This document shows positions 45,141-53,816 of a stretch of DNA of 64,000 nucleotides, piece by piece. The first letter of the stretch is position 1. Each line of letters begins with the position of its first letter. Both the position numbers and the translations under genes were made by a program. The notes under the pieces were generated by a model that saw only the letters and a list, made by a program, of their open reading frames with translations, did not search any database and was not told the DNA's origin. Source of the stretch: Alcaligenaceae bacterium (GTDB taxonomy: Bacteria > Pseudomonadota > Gammaproteobacteria > Burkholderiales > Burkholderiaceae_B); the NCBI GenBank assembly GCA_012727555.1, contig JAAYGT010000027.1:17145-81144 (forward strand), given 5' to 3'.

Positions 45141-46109
45141 TCAGGGCAGTGGAGTTGACGATTCCCGGGTGAAATCGATCCCTGCAAAGGGAATGTGGAT
45201 CAGGGCGTTGTTTGATGTGTTTTCCACATAAAAACTGCGCGTAGTTTGATCGGCAACGCCGTGCCAACGTTTTCGGGTGGGCAATGTGCTGTCGGCTTGA
45301 GGGGGCATCGGTGCGCTTGTGCTTGCAATGACACTGAAAACAGCGGCTGTGCTGATTAGGGCAGCGGCTTCGGCAGGCAGGTCATTGGCCAGCATGCGAT
45401 AACCAAAAGCGGCTTGGAGTGCCGATTGTTCTGGTGTTTTGAACCCGCTGTTACCCAGTGCATTTTGCAGCTTCCCGAGGTATTCGGCCAGTTTCAGGTG
45501 TTCACTGAAAACAGGGGAGGGGGTCAGGATCTGGCAGTTTTTTCCGTGGAAGGCATGCCATTTGCCGTTATTCAGTTCAATGACAACGGAATCGCCAGAG
45601 CTGTCCGACAGGGCAATACGATCATGTTCAAGGGCGTTGTCAGCACGAGTGAATCGTCGTAACGGGGCCGTTCGCAAGGCTTTGATTGCCTGCTTCACCG
45701 TGCTGCAGGTGTCAAGCAGGTACTGTGCCAAGGCTGTTGGCCAGTGCGAGGGCTCCCGGTCGTCAGAGCATGTACAGGCACCCTGCTCGGCGTACAATGC
45801 GTTGACCACAAGGCCCGCTTCGTTCATGCCGTCGGTGATCTTATCTGTTCCGGTACGTATCACAAGGCTGCCAAACGTGCTTTCCCAGCGCATGTCGTGG
45901 CAGTCGGGCAGGCTTGAACAGCGTTTTTTTTCGCGCGCGTGAACTTCACTGACCAGAGGGAAACCTGCATGAAGTTCCAGGCTTCTTCCGGTGATGGTAC
46001 GTTGGCCTTTCAGTGAATAAAGTGCACGTGTACAGCACTGCCCCGGGTATAAAAGGGTCAGTGCGCTACCCAGCAGCGACCTTGACGTTGTTGTATTGAT
46101 GTCCTGCAT
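45141..46109 (-). CDS. Choloylglycine hydrolase-family linear amide hydrolase
   Basis: The product belongs to the N-terminal nucleophile amidases that include penicillin V acylase and bile-salt hydrolase. The catalytic start motif Cys-Thr-Arg lies in PGQCCTRALYSLKG, so the mature enzyme would begin at about Cys26 after loss of a 25-residue leader. Further marks are TITGRSLE, MRWESTFGSLVIRT and GMNEAGLVVNALY. The leader is moderately hydrophobic and may be a signal peptide. The physiological amide is unknown; relatives cleave penicillin V, bile salts or acyl-homoserine lactones. It stands alone. Confidence 0.87.
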   Translation of the reverse strand: MQDINTTTSRSLLGSALTLLYPGQCCTRALYSLKGQRTITGRSLELHAGFPLVSEVHAREKKRCSSLPDCHDMRWESTFGSLVIRTGTDKITDGMNEAGLVVNALYAEQGACTCSDDREPSHWPTALAQYLLDTCSTVKQAIKALRTAPLRRFTRADNALEHDRIALSDSSGDSVVIELNNGKWHAFHGKNCQILTPSPVFSEHLKLAEYLGKLQNALGNSGFKTPEQSALQAAFGYRMLANDLPAEAAALISTAAVFSVIASTSAPMPPQADSTLPTRKRWHGVADQTTRSFYVENTSNNALIHIPFAGIDFTRESSTPLP

Positions 46110-46138
46110 GGCAGAACTCCTTGCCGATATGACCTGAA

Positions 46139-46162
46139 ACAGGCTTGTAGGATCAAGCCTGT
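46139..46162 (-). other. Hairpin upstream of amide hydrolase gene
   Basis: ACAGGCTTG (46139-46147) pairs perfectly with 46154-46162 around six bases. It lies 30 bp upstream of the hydrolase start on the minus strand, in the leader or promoter region. It could be an operator or an RNA structure; there is no T-tract. Confidence 0.45.
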
Positions 46163-46282
46163 ACGGTTAAAACTGGAATTGCCTGCAGTTCAGCGTTCGG
46201 GCCTATGTTCACCCGGCTTGCTTCTCTGTAAGGTCTTTTGTAGCAGTACTTTTTAGCAGTATTTTGCGCCAAGGCGCTTGCG

Positions 46283-46774
46283 ATGCATCAAGCGGGTCAT
46301 TTAATGAACGAAAAGAATGCGAATCTTGGACTTTTCAGGCAATTGGCATCCGAGCTTGATGGCTTGGGCATTGCGTGTTGTATTTTCGACAACAGCGAAC
46401 ATTGCCTGGGCTGGAACAGAACGTTTCTGGTGTTTTTTCCCGAGCACGACGGGCACATTTTCGTGGGTGAGCACTACAGCGAAAATTTGCGCAGGTTTTA
46501 CGGGTGTCGTCTTGGTCCTGACGAACTCCACAAACTGGAAACGTATGTTCAAGCCGGCGTGGAGCGTCATCGGGCGCAGTCTCGAACTTACGCTTTCGAG
46601 CATCGCGGACGCATGTTGCGCGTTACAACCCTGGCTATCGAGGGGTGTGGACGTATCCGGTTCTGGCGTGCCGATACGCCAGAAATCCAGGGTGCAGTTG
46701 TGTCTGCGTTGCTGGTTTTCAGGCGCGGCATCCGGGAACCGGGTACCCCAGGCTTGATCCTGCCATGCCATTGA
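46283..46774 (+). CDS. PAS-like domain protein, orphan
   Basis: The 163-residue product has one PAS-like domain: LGIACCIFDNSEHCLGWNRTFLVFF followed by a helical stretch and RRFYGCRLGPDELHKL, ending in strands near LRVTTLAIEG. No output domain follows. Starts at 46283 and 46304 are both possible, with weak ribosome-binding sites. Its 3' end overlaps the broken glutathione transferase gene by 56 bases on the other strand. Without an effector domain its role is unclear; it could be a partial sensor. Confidence 0.55.
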   Translation: MHQAGHLMNEKNANLGLFRQLASELDGLGIACCIFDNSEHCLGWNRTFLVFFPEHDGHIFVGEHYSENLRRFYGCRLGPDELHKLETYVQAGVERHRAQSRTYAFEHRGRMLRVTTLAIEGCGRIRFWRADTPEIQGAVVSALLVFRRGIREPGTPGLILPCH

Positions 46775-47425
46775 ATGCTTCGAGTAGCCGTGCGCGCCAC
46801 AGGGAAATGGGGTCGTCGTGATCAAGCAGGGTGTAGTCGCTGATTGTGCGGGCCCATTGGAACACACCGAAAATTGCATAGTCGGCATACAAAGGCGATT
46901 CACCACCCAGGTAGGGCTGGTTTTTCAAGACCGTGCGCAACGGCTGCAGGCTGGCTTTGAAGGCGGGCAGTTGGGCATCACGATCGGCCACCACCTGCTC
47001 CAGAGTCATGCCAAAACGCTCTTCCCGGCTTTGCCTGAAATAGGCTTTGTCGTCAGGGTGCAGGTGTTCGTAAATATCGAGCAGCACAAAACGAACCACG
47101 TTCCCGGAGATCGTGTCGCCGTAGGCAGCATGGAACTTGCTTAGGGCCATGCCTGCAGGGCCGCCAAACAAGGATGGCGTGTCGGGAAACGTGTTTTCGA
47201 GGTAAACCGCAATTGCCCAGGAGTCGGCGATCCAGGTGTCATTGTGAACCAGCACGGGAACTTTGCCCTGGCCCGAAGGTTCAAGGAGTTTTTTTCATTG
47301 AAACGCCATGCTTTTGTGTGCGCATTCAGGCCTTTGTGGGCAAGTGCCATGCGAATGCGCCAGCAGTAAGGGCTGAAGCGTCGGTTGTCTTCGGCACCCG
47401 CCAGTTCAAAAAGCGTCAGTGACAT
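46719..47425 (-). pseudogene. Glutathione S-transferase with internal frameshift
   Basis: Two frames together make one GST-like protein. The N-terminal part (from 47425) reads LFELAGAEDNRRFSPYCWRIRMALAHKG, a thioredoxin-fold start. The rest lies in another frame and includes KVPVLVHNDTWIADSWAIA and the helical C-terminal domain with YADYAIFGVFQWAR. The break falls at a run of seven Ts on the plus strand (47289-47295). One more A in the coding strand would give EKKLLEPSGQGKVPVLV and restore about 235 residues. It is either a true inactivating or slippery-run mutation, or a sequencing error in a homopolymer. Confidence 0.85.
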
Positions 47426-47517
47426 GCAGTGTCTCCGTTGTCGTGTTTATTCATGAATGGGCCCGGGGTGTCGGTATTTCGTACAATCCCGGTTTGCATT
47501 TCAAGAATACACAAACA

Positions 47518-47691
47518 ATGGACAATTCCCAACTTATTCAAGCGGTTGTCATGGGCGCCCTGCTGGTGGGCATTACAGGTGTCGGGTGCGTTGCACTTTA
47601 CCGGGCCGGGCGGCCCGGTTGGTGGTTGCCTCTGGTTTTCATGGTTTTTTTGTTTGCCTGGCCTTTCATGAAAACCGCGCTCCTGGGGTGA
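47518..47691 (+). CDS. Small two-span membrane protein
   Basis: The 57-residue product starts MDNSQLIQAVVMGALLVGIT and has two hydrophobic segments separated by RAGRPGWW. It reads upstream-open for 33 more codons but the ATG at 47518 gives a sensible membrane protein. I do not recognise a family. It lies between the GST pseudogene and the convergent chemoreceptor gene. Confidence 0.5.
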   Translation: MDNSQLIQAVVMGALLVGITGVGCVALYRAGRPGWWLPLVFMVFLFAWPFMKTALLG

Positions 47692-47704
47692 TCAGGCCAC
47701 AGGG

Positions 47705-49741
47705 TCAGGCCGGTAAAGCACGCCGTTCAGCCTGAGGGTTGAAGCCCAGGCCGATTGTGCCCGGATGGGCCTGGGCGAGCTGGAATACGGAAACAGCGTT
47801 GACCAGGTCATCTGACTGTTGACTCAGACTGGATGCCGCAGCCGCCATTTCTTCCACCAAGGCAGCATTTTGTTGTGTGGCCTGATCCATCTGGGTCACT
47901 GCTTCCGCAACCTGTTCAACACCGGCACGTTGTTGAACACTGGCCGCGCTTATTTCGCTCATGATGTCAGTTACGCGGCGAATGCTTTCCACAACTTCAC
48001 TCATGGTGGTGCCCGCCTGATGCACGAGTCGGGTGCCGTCATCGACGCGCTTGACACTTTCGTTGATCAATTCGCGAATTTCTTTGGCGGCGGATGCGCT
48101 GCGAGCCGACAGGCTGCGGACTTCACTGGCCACCACGGCAAATCCTTGCCCGTGTTTGCCGGCGCGTGCTGCCTCGACGGCGGCGTTCAGGGCCAGAATG
48201 TTGGTCTGGAAGGCAATGCTGTCGATCACACTGATGATGTCGGAAATCCGGCGCGATGACTCATTGATGCCCTGCATGGTTTCGACGACGTTCGAAACCA
48301 CCTGGCCACCGCGTTCGGCGACGGCGCTGGCCTGAACCGCGAGTTGATTGGCGGTGCCGGCGTTGTCGGCATTTTGCTTGACCGTTGCCTCCAGTTCTTC
48401 CATGGATGCGGCTGTCTGGGTGAGCGCGCTTGCCTGGCTTTCAGTACGCGCGCTCAGGTCAAGGTTGCCTTGGGCAATTTCAGCACTGGCCGACGCAACG
48501 CTGTTCGAGTTTGAGCGCACGCTATCGACCACGCGGGCGAGCCCACTGGTTATTTTGTTGATTGCACCCATCAGGTGACCGATTTCATCGCGGCGGTCGG
48601 TGTGCATGACAGCGGTCAGGTTGCCGGTGGCAATGGTCTCAGCCACTGCGCCCACGGCGGCAACCGGTCTGACAATGATTTTCTGGATCAGGAAAAACCA
48701 GAGGACGCAGACCACTCCAAGTCCGGCAAGTCCGAGTCCGACAAAGTAAACAAGCAGTTGTTTGATATCGCTGGTGTATTCATCGACATAGGTGCCGCCG
48801 GCAACCAGCCAGTTCCATTCCGGGTAGTGCGCAAAAGCAACGAGTTTGTCACGCGGACGAGTCTCACCCAATGCCTCATTGATCCAGGGGTAATAGCTCG
48901 TGCCGTTACGTTTTTCAAGCATTTCCTTGATGAAAAAACGGCCATTGGCGTCTTTCGATTCCAGAACGCTTTGCCCTTCGCTTGCCGGGTGAATGATCAG
49001 TTTGCCGTAGTCATTGCCCGGCGCTGTGTTCAGAACATAGTAATAGCCTGTTTCACCGACCTTGAGTTTGCGAATACTGTCTCTCAGGCCGGTCAGCAGT
49101 TCGGAAAAATCAAGACCAACGAATGTCAGGCCGATTACGGCACCCTGGGCATTGACCAGTGGTGTGTAGTGTGTCATGTACTGACGCCCGAAAAGCGTGG
49201 CCAGGCCCGTGTAAGGGCGTCCGGAACGTGTGGCTTCGTAGGCTGGATGGTTGCGATCAAGCACCGTACCAACAGCGCGCTTTCCATGGCTGTCGGTCAG
49301 TGAGGTCGTAATGCGTATGAAGTCATCACCCTGGCGGGCAAATACGGTGGCAACGGCACCCGTAGCGGCTGTGAACTGGTCGACACCCTGAAAATCCAGA
49401 TTCAACGGCTGCCCATTCAGAACCATCAGGGGGGTAGGCTTATGATCAATTTCTATAGTGGATGGCAAAAGTTGCAGTGTGCCGACCAGTGTTTTGTTGA
49501 ATGCCTCGGCGTAGTTCAAGGTGCGGCGGCGAACATCTTTATCGGTGGTGGCGACCATTTCAACCAGTAACTGACTGCGCACCAGCATTTCGCGTTCTTC
49601 ACGCTTTTCGATGGCATCGGCGACTGTATAGCCTATGGCGGCAATGAGTGTTCCGGTAAGCAGGGCAATGAGCAGGAAGTTGCTCAGTGAAAGTTTGAGC
49701 CCGAGGCCAGTGCGGCTCCACAGATTGATCAATGATTTCAT
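47705..49741 (-). CDS. Methyl-accepting chemotaxis protein with Cache-type sensor
   Basis: The 678-residue receptor has a first membrane span (about 15-40), a periplasmic Cache-type region (about 50-335), a second span (about 345-370), a HAMP domain (IIVRPVAAVGAVAETIATGN), and a cytoplasmic signalling domain whose hairpin tip holds SIAFQTNILALNAAVEAARA. It would bind an extracellular ligand and control CheA. No CheR/CheB pentapeptide is seen at the C-terminus. No che genes are nearby, so it is a scattered receptor. The ligand is unknown. Confidence 0.94.
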   Translation of the reverse strand: MKSLINLWSRTGLGLKLSLSNFLLIALLTGTLIAAIGYTVADAIEKREEREMLVRSQLLVEMVATTDKDVRRRTLNYAEAFNKTLVGTLQLLPSTIEIDHKPTPLMVLNGQPLNLDFQGVDQFTAATGAVATVFARQGDDFIRITTSLTDSHGKRAVGTVLDRNHPAYEATRSGRPYTGLATLFGRQYMTHYTPLVNAQGAVIGLTFVGLDFSELLTGLRDSIRKLKVGETGYYYVLNTAPGNDYGKLIIHPASEGQSVLESKDANGRFFIKEMLEKRNGTSYYPWINEALGETRPRDKLVAFAHYPEWNWLVAGGTYVDEYTSDIKQLLVYFVGLGLAGLGVVCVLWFFLIQKIIVRPVAAVGAVAETIATGNLTAVMHTDRRDEIGHLMGAINKITSGLARVVDSVRSNSNSVASASAEIAQGNLDLSARTESQASALTQTAASMEELEATVKQNADNAGTANQLAVQASAVAERGGQVVSNVVETMQGINESSRRISDIISVIDSIAFQTNILALNAAVEAARAGKHGQGFAVVASEVRSLSARSASAAKEIRELINESVKRVDDGTRLVHQAGTTMSEVVESIRRVTDIMSEISAASVQQRAGVEQVAEAVTQMDQATQQNAALVEEMAAAASSLSQQSDDLVNAVSVFQLAQAHPGTIGLGFNPQAERRALPA

Positions 49742-49895
49742 GTCTCTTTTTTAAGGTTCGAACCCTGCATACCAGGGTCTGTTGGGGGGCGCTGATTTAT
49801 ACCGAGGGTTAAAGTGAAAAAGAGCGAAAAAAATATTGCTGTATATTAACTTGATTGATTCTGACAGCGTATGAGACCGTTATAAATGATAAAAA

Positions 49896-51527
49896 TCAAA
49901 TGGCAGTGTTTTGTTTGCTGTTTGTACACGGATCCCTGGTAGTTGTTTTTCGATTGCATGCTTGCGCTTCAATAACAGTTCTTGCCTGCTCCAGCAAGAC
50001 CTCTGTGGCATTGGTCGATACCAGTATTGTCCAGTCGAGCAGGCCTGTCGAGGCTGCCAGTTGTCTTTGCACGACTTCCGGAGTGGCATCCGAAGGGTCG
50101 TTCGTGCGGGTGGATACGCGGTTGACCAGTTCGGTTTCGGGGGCTTGCAACCAGATCCCGGCAAATGGCGCTTCCAGCTCAAGGGCGCAATCGTGCAGCC
50201 TTTTTCGTGCCGGTTCATGTCCAAAAACAGCGTCTGCGATCACGCTGTGCCCCGCCTTCAATACGGTTTGCGATTGTAAAATCAGGGTGTCGTATACTTT
50301 TTTTGAAACCTTTGGGGTGTACGCCTGTGGTTCAAGTCGATGGGTGGCGGGCACGCTAAACAGCTTCTTGCGTACACGGTCACTTGAAATGATCCGTGCC
50401 CCGGGCGCACGCCCCGTGAAGCAGGCCAGGGCATTGGCCAGTGTGGATTTTCCAGAGCCACTGAAGCCCCCGATGCCTACCAGCATGGGTGTGGCCGGCT
50501 GCAAAAGGTCTCGGGCCAGGCGCAGGAAGTCTTTTGCCTGGGCAAGCGTGCTGCCGGTTGTTTTGTGGTTGGGGCGATGCGCCCCAGCGCCCGATGCAAC
50601 TTCGGGTGGGGCTGTGCCAGGGTCTTGAGCCGCTTGTGTGGCCAGAACCTGGGCGCGTATGCTGGCGCGCAGAGCCATGAAGAATGGCAACAGGCAAAGG
50701 CCTTCGATATCTTGTGTTTCGTCAAGGTATCGGTTCATGGCGCGGTTGGCCAAATGGGGCAGGCCACATCGCCACAGGTCCATGAGCAAGAAGGCCAGGT
50801 CATACAGCACGTCAATGTTGGCCAACTCGTCGTTGAATTCAATGCAATCGAAGACCGTAGGTTGGCCATTGAACATGCAGATGTTGCGTAAGTGCAGATC
50901 GCCGTGGCAACGACGTATTTTTCCTTCTGCCCCTCGGGTGTCCAGTTGTTTGCTGAGCAGTCGGGCCGTTTGGCGCAACTGGCTTTGAACACCATGCAGC
51001 AGACCGGGTTCAAGAACCGTTTCTATCAGTGCATTTGATTCCTCGTTCAGGGCCAGAACACGTTCAATGCGTTCATAACCATCTGAAACCGGGTTGTTGC
51101 CGGCCTTTTGGTGAAAGTCGGCAATTGCATATGCAACCGTATCGATCATGTGAACCGTGAGCTCGCCACGCAAGGCCATGGCGTCCCAGACTTGGTTATC
51201 GGGAAAGCGAAGCATTTCCACAGCAGCATCGACCAATTCGCCCTGGCCGTTGAACGTCAGGCCGTGACCGGACGTGCGTGTGATTCGATGGGCCGCCAGG
51301 TAAAGGTCAGGGGCTGTGCGCCGGTTCAGCGTCACCTCGTTCCGACAGGCCTGAAGCCGTTGCTCTGCACTGGAAAAATCGGCATACGGCAGGTGCACTG
51401 CCTTCTTGATTTTGTAGGCACGTGAGCCTGACAAAACAACAATGGACAGATGTGTTTCAATCACGGTTACATCTTTTTTTTCAGCGATATTGCACAGAAA
51501 AGAGATCACTTCATTTGCGATGGGCAT
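49896..51527 (-). CDS. APH-like kinase domain fused to P-loop (AAA_33) kinase domain
   Basis: The 543-residue protein has two parts. Residues about 1-320 form an aminoglycoside-phosphotransferase-like fold with the catalytic CHGDLHLRNICM loop and the metal-binding VFDCIEFND. After a low-complexity linker, residues about 355-520 form a small P-loop kinase with Walker A GGFSGSGKST. This two-domain arrangement is known in many proteobacteria as an uncharacterised family; antibiotic resistance should not be assumed. It is a single gene, divergent from the MFS gene. Confidence 0.86.
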   Translation of the reverse strand: MPIANEVISFLCNIAEKKDVTVIETHLSIVVLSGSRAYKIKKAVHLPYADFSSAEQRLQACRNEVTLNRRTAPDLYLAAHRITRTSGHGLTFNGQGELVDAAVEMLRFPDNQVWDAMALRGELTVHMIDTVAYAIADFHQKAGNNPVSDGYERIERVLALNEESNALIETVLEPGLLHGVQSQLRQTARLLSKQLDTRGAEGKIRRCHGDLHLRNICMFNGQPTVFDCIEFNDELANIDVLYDLAFLLMDLWRCGLPHLANRAMNRYLDETQDIEGLCLLPFFMALRASIRAQVLATQAAQDPGTAPPEVASGAGAHRPNHKTTGSTLAQAKDFLRLARDLLQPATPMLVGIGGFSGSGKSTLANALACFTGRAPGARIISSDRVRKKLFSVPATHRLEPQAYTPKVSKKVYDTLILQSQTVLKAGHSVIADAVFGHEPARKRLHDCALELEAPFAGIWLQAPETELVNRVSTRTNDPSDATPEVVQRQLAASTGLLDWTILVSTNATEVLLEQARTVIEAQACNRKTTTRDPCTNSKQNTAI

Positions 51528-51594
51528 GGCAGGACGTTATCTGGTGTGAGAGTGTGTTCGTGATACGGTTCATTGTGACGTAAAATTCAGGCGC

Positions 51595-51628
51595 AGGGGA
51601 AAAGGGTTGTTACATAACCTTTTTCCCT
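51595..51628. other. Imperfect hairpin between kinase and MFS genes
   Basis: The arms 51595-51608 and 51616-51628 pair over 13 bp with one bulge and one G-T wobble, around GTTACAT. It lies 70 bp upstream of the MFS start in a 171-bp divergent interval. Its AT-rich core could act as an operator, terminator or attenuator. Confidence 0.45.
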
Positions 51629-51698
51629 GTCGTGTTTCTGGCAGGTATCTGACCTTCTTTGCCGTGCGGTCAGCACAATTTCTTGAAAGGATTGTTCA

Positions 51699-52928
51699 AT
51701 GTTTCACGCGTTGCGACGCCCGGACATCATGGTGGTGACGCTTGCAGCTGCCGGCTTGCTCATGGTCACCATGGGGCTGCGACAGTCATTCGGGTTGTTC
51801 ATCAGCCCCATCAATGGTGCAACGGGCATGGGCATTGCCACCATCAGTCTGGCTCTGGCCATCGGGCAGTTCACCTGGGGGGCCATTCAGCCTGTGGCCG
51901 GGGCCGTGGCTGATCGTTACGGCCCGCGTATTGTGCTGGTTGCCGGTTTGTTCATACTTGCCGCCGGGTGTGCCCTGACTCCCTTTGTGGAAAGCGGTTT
52001 CGGCCTTGCCGTTTCACTGGGGTTGCTGGCATCAATAGGTTCAGGTGCCGGGAGTTTTTCCGTTCTTATCGGTGCTGCTTCCCGTCGTTTGCCCATCGAG
52101 GCCCGGGGGTCTGCCTCTGGCATCATCAATGCAGGTGGTTCGGCGGGCCAATTTGTTTTTGCCCCATTGCTGCAAAAACTAATACAAACCATCGGGTGGG
52201 CCGGTTCTTTGTGGGCCATGGCCATTGCGGCCCTGGCCGCCTTGCCGCTGATCAATAAAGTGGTCGCCTCCGGCCAGGCTGCGCATGCACCGGCGCCCGA
52301 CGAACAACGGTTGGGGCAGGCCGTTTCCCAGGCCATGAAAGATCGCAGCTATCTGCTCTTGCATGCCGGGTTTTTCACGTGCGGCTTTCACGTGGCATTT
52401 TTGATCACCCATTTGCCCGGCGAGGTCGACCTGTGCGGCTTGCCACCGTCTGTGGCCGGTTGGTCGCTGGCGATCATTGGTCTTGCGAATATTTTTGGCA
52501 GTATCTATGCGGGGTCCTGTGTCGGCAAGTACCGTAGTAAATATGTTCTGGCCTGGATGTACGCATCACGTGTGGTTTTGGTGGCCCTGTACCTTGCTGC
52601 GCCACGTACTGAATTGACCTTTTATCTTTTCGCGGCAGGCCTTGGTTTCACCTGGCTGGCAACGGTGCCTCCAACCGCCGCCATTGTAGGAAAATTGTTT
52701 GGTACCCGCTATCTTGCCACTTTATTTGGCCTTACCCTGTTGTCACATCAAACCGGAGGCTTTCTGGGGGCTTGGCTTGGCGGGCTCGCTATTGTTCAAT
52801 TCGGGGACTACACCTGGATGTGGTATGCCGATATGGTGCTTGCCTTGCTGGCGGCAGTCGTTAACCTGCCGATTCGCGAGGCACCCGTTGTGCGTACCAA
52901 CCAGACTGTGGTCTCGGTCGGGCGCTGA
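51699..52928 (+). CDS. MFS transporter
   Basis: The 409-residue protein has about twelve membrane spans and the MFS loop 2-3 motif GAVADRYGPRIVL. The N-terminus TLAAAGLLMVTMGLRQSFGLFISP and the C-terminal half resemble the monocarboxylate/oxalate-formate-like MFS group common in Burkholderiales. GAAAGGA lies just upstream of ATG at 51699. The substrate cannot be inferred from its neighbours. Confidence 0.9.
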   Translation: MFHALRRPDIMVVTLAAAGLLMVTMGLRQSFGLFISPINGATGMGIATISLALAIGQFTWGAIQPVAGAVADRYGPRIVLVAGLFILAAGCALTPFVESGFGLAVSLGLLASIGSGAGSFSVLIGAASRRLPIEARGSASGIINAGGSAGQFVFAPLLQKLIQTIGWAGSLWAMAIAALAALPLINKVVASGQAAHAPAPDEQRLGQAVSQAMKDRSYLLLHAGFFTCGFHVAFLITHLPGEVDLCGLPPSVAGWSLAIIGLANIFGSIYAGSCVGKYRSKYVLAWMYASRVVLVALYLAAPRTELTFYLFAAGLGFTWLATVPPTAAIVGKLFGTRYLATLFGLTLLSHQTGGFLGAWLGGLAIVQFGDYTWMWYADMVLALLAAVVNLPIREAPVVRTNQTVVSVGR

Positions 52929-53028
52929 GCACCATGGCAGCCTGCGGGTCCGGTAGGGTTGCGGGGCTGGTTTGTTCACCCATTCGGTTCGTCCATTCTG
53001 TTTTTGTTTTATTCACGAAGGTAAATTC

Positions 53029-53397
53029 ATGACTCAACTCACCGCCGCCGATCTTTCCGCTCTGGCAGAGCGTCTTGCTGCAATGAAGCGTCAGGCTCAG
53101 GCTGAAATCGAAGCTGCCAACAACGCCATGTCCTCCGACCACGAGGCTCAGGGTCACGAGGTTGTTACCCGTGCCGACGAGGCTGAAGAGTTCCGGCTCG
53201 ATGAAGTCCGGCGTGCCGAAATCCAGATCGACCAGAATACGCTGGTGCAGATTGATGCAGCTCAGGCTCGCATGCAGGCCGGCCAGTACGGTTTGTGTCT
53301 GCAGTGCGGAGAAGCCATTGCGCGCGAGCGTTTGTTTGCTTTGCCCACCGCTATACGCTGTACGCCCTGTCAGGCCGAAGTCGAGCAGCATGGCTGA
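53029..53397 (+). CDS. DksA/TraR-family zinc-finger protein
   Basis: The 122-residue protein is a short DksA/TraR-type regulator, which binds the RNA polymerase secondary channel. It has a helical N-terminal half and the zinc-finger CLQCGEAIARERLFALPTA followed by IRCTPC. The coiled-coil region is acidic but shorter than in housekeeping DksA, so a DksA paralogue is likely. ATG at 53029 follows AAGG; the frame reads 19 codons further upstream without family support. Confidence 0.88.
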   Translation: MTQLTAADLSALAERLAAMKRQAQAEIEAANNAMSSDHEAQGHEVVTRADEAEEFRLDEVRRAEIQIDQNTLVQIDAAQARMQAGQYGLCLQCGEAIARERLFALPTAIRCTPCQAEVEQHG

Positions 53398-53456
53398 TTA
53401 ATCTGTGTGCGGGGCTTGCACTGGGCGAGCTCTGCAGTTTCAAGGCGTGCTGCGTC

Positions 53457-53816
53457 GTGTCCGTTATTGTTTCCCTGGTCTGTCTTTTCATTTTTCAGTG
53501 GTTGGGCGGTGTTCTTGTGCAGGCCTTGTCGTTGCCGGTGCCTGCCGCTTTAGTGGGTATGGTCATGCTGCTCGTGTTGCTCGTGGCCCGGGGCGCTGTA
53601 CCTGTCCGGTTGCTCGAAGGATCCCGGTTTCTCCTGGCCCACTTCATGCTTTTGTTCGTTCCGGCTGTTGCCGGCATTGTGGTCTACCTTGAACCTTTGC
53701 AGGGGCAATGGATAGCCATCGTCTTGTCATGCCTGGCCGCTTCCGTGCTGTCGCTCTGGGTGGCCGCCGTTGTATTCAACTGGGCGCTGCGTTTTGTTCG
53801 TGATCCCCGACAATGA
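53457..53816 (+). CDS. lrgA: CidA/LrgA family membrane protein
   Basis: LrgA/CidA proteins are small holin-like membrane proteins that act with LrgB/CidB, in autolysis or metabolite export. From GTG at 53457 the product has 119 residues and about four spans, with SLPVPAALVGMVMLLVLL as the family core. The open frame begins at 53295 inside the DksA-like gene, but starting there would add a non-family stretch and a 100-base overlap, so the GTG (AAGG about 11 bp upstream) is preferred. It overlaps lrgB in ATGA. Confidence 0.86.
   Translation: MSVIVSLVCLFIFQWLGGVLVQALSLPVPAALVGMVMLLVLLVARGAVPVRLLEGSRFLLAHFMLLFVPAVAGIVVYLEPLQGQWIAIVLSCLAASVLSLWVAAVVFNWALRFVRDPRQ

Noticed and set aside
49896..51527. 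Aminoglycoside resistance gene
   Set aside because: The APH-like fold is shared by many kinases, and the fusion to a P-loop kinase belongs to an uncharacterised chromosomal family.
53295..53456. Earlier start for the LrgA-like protein inside the DksA-like gene
   Set aside because: It would add a non-family, Cys/Arg-rich stretch and overlap the upstream gene by about 100 bases; GTG at 53457 gives the normal family length.
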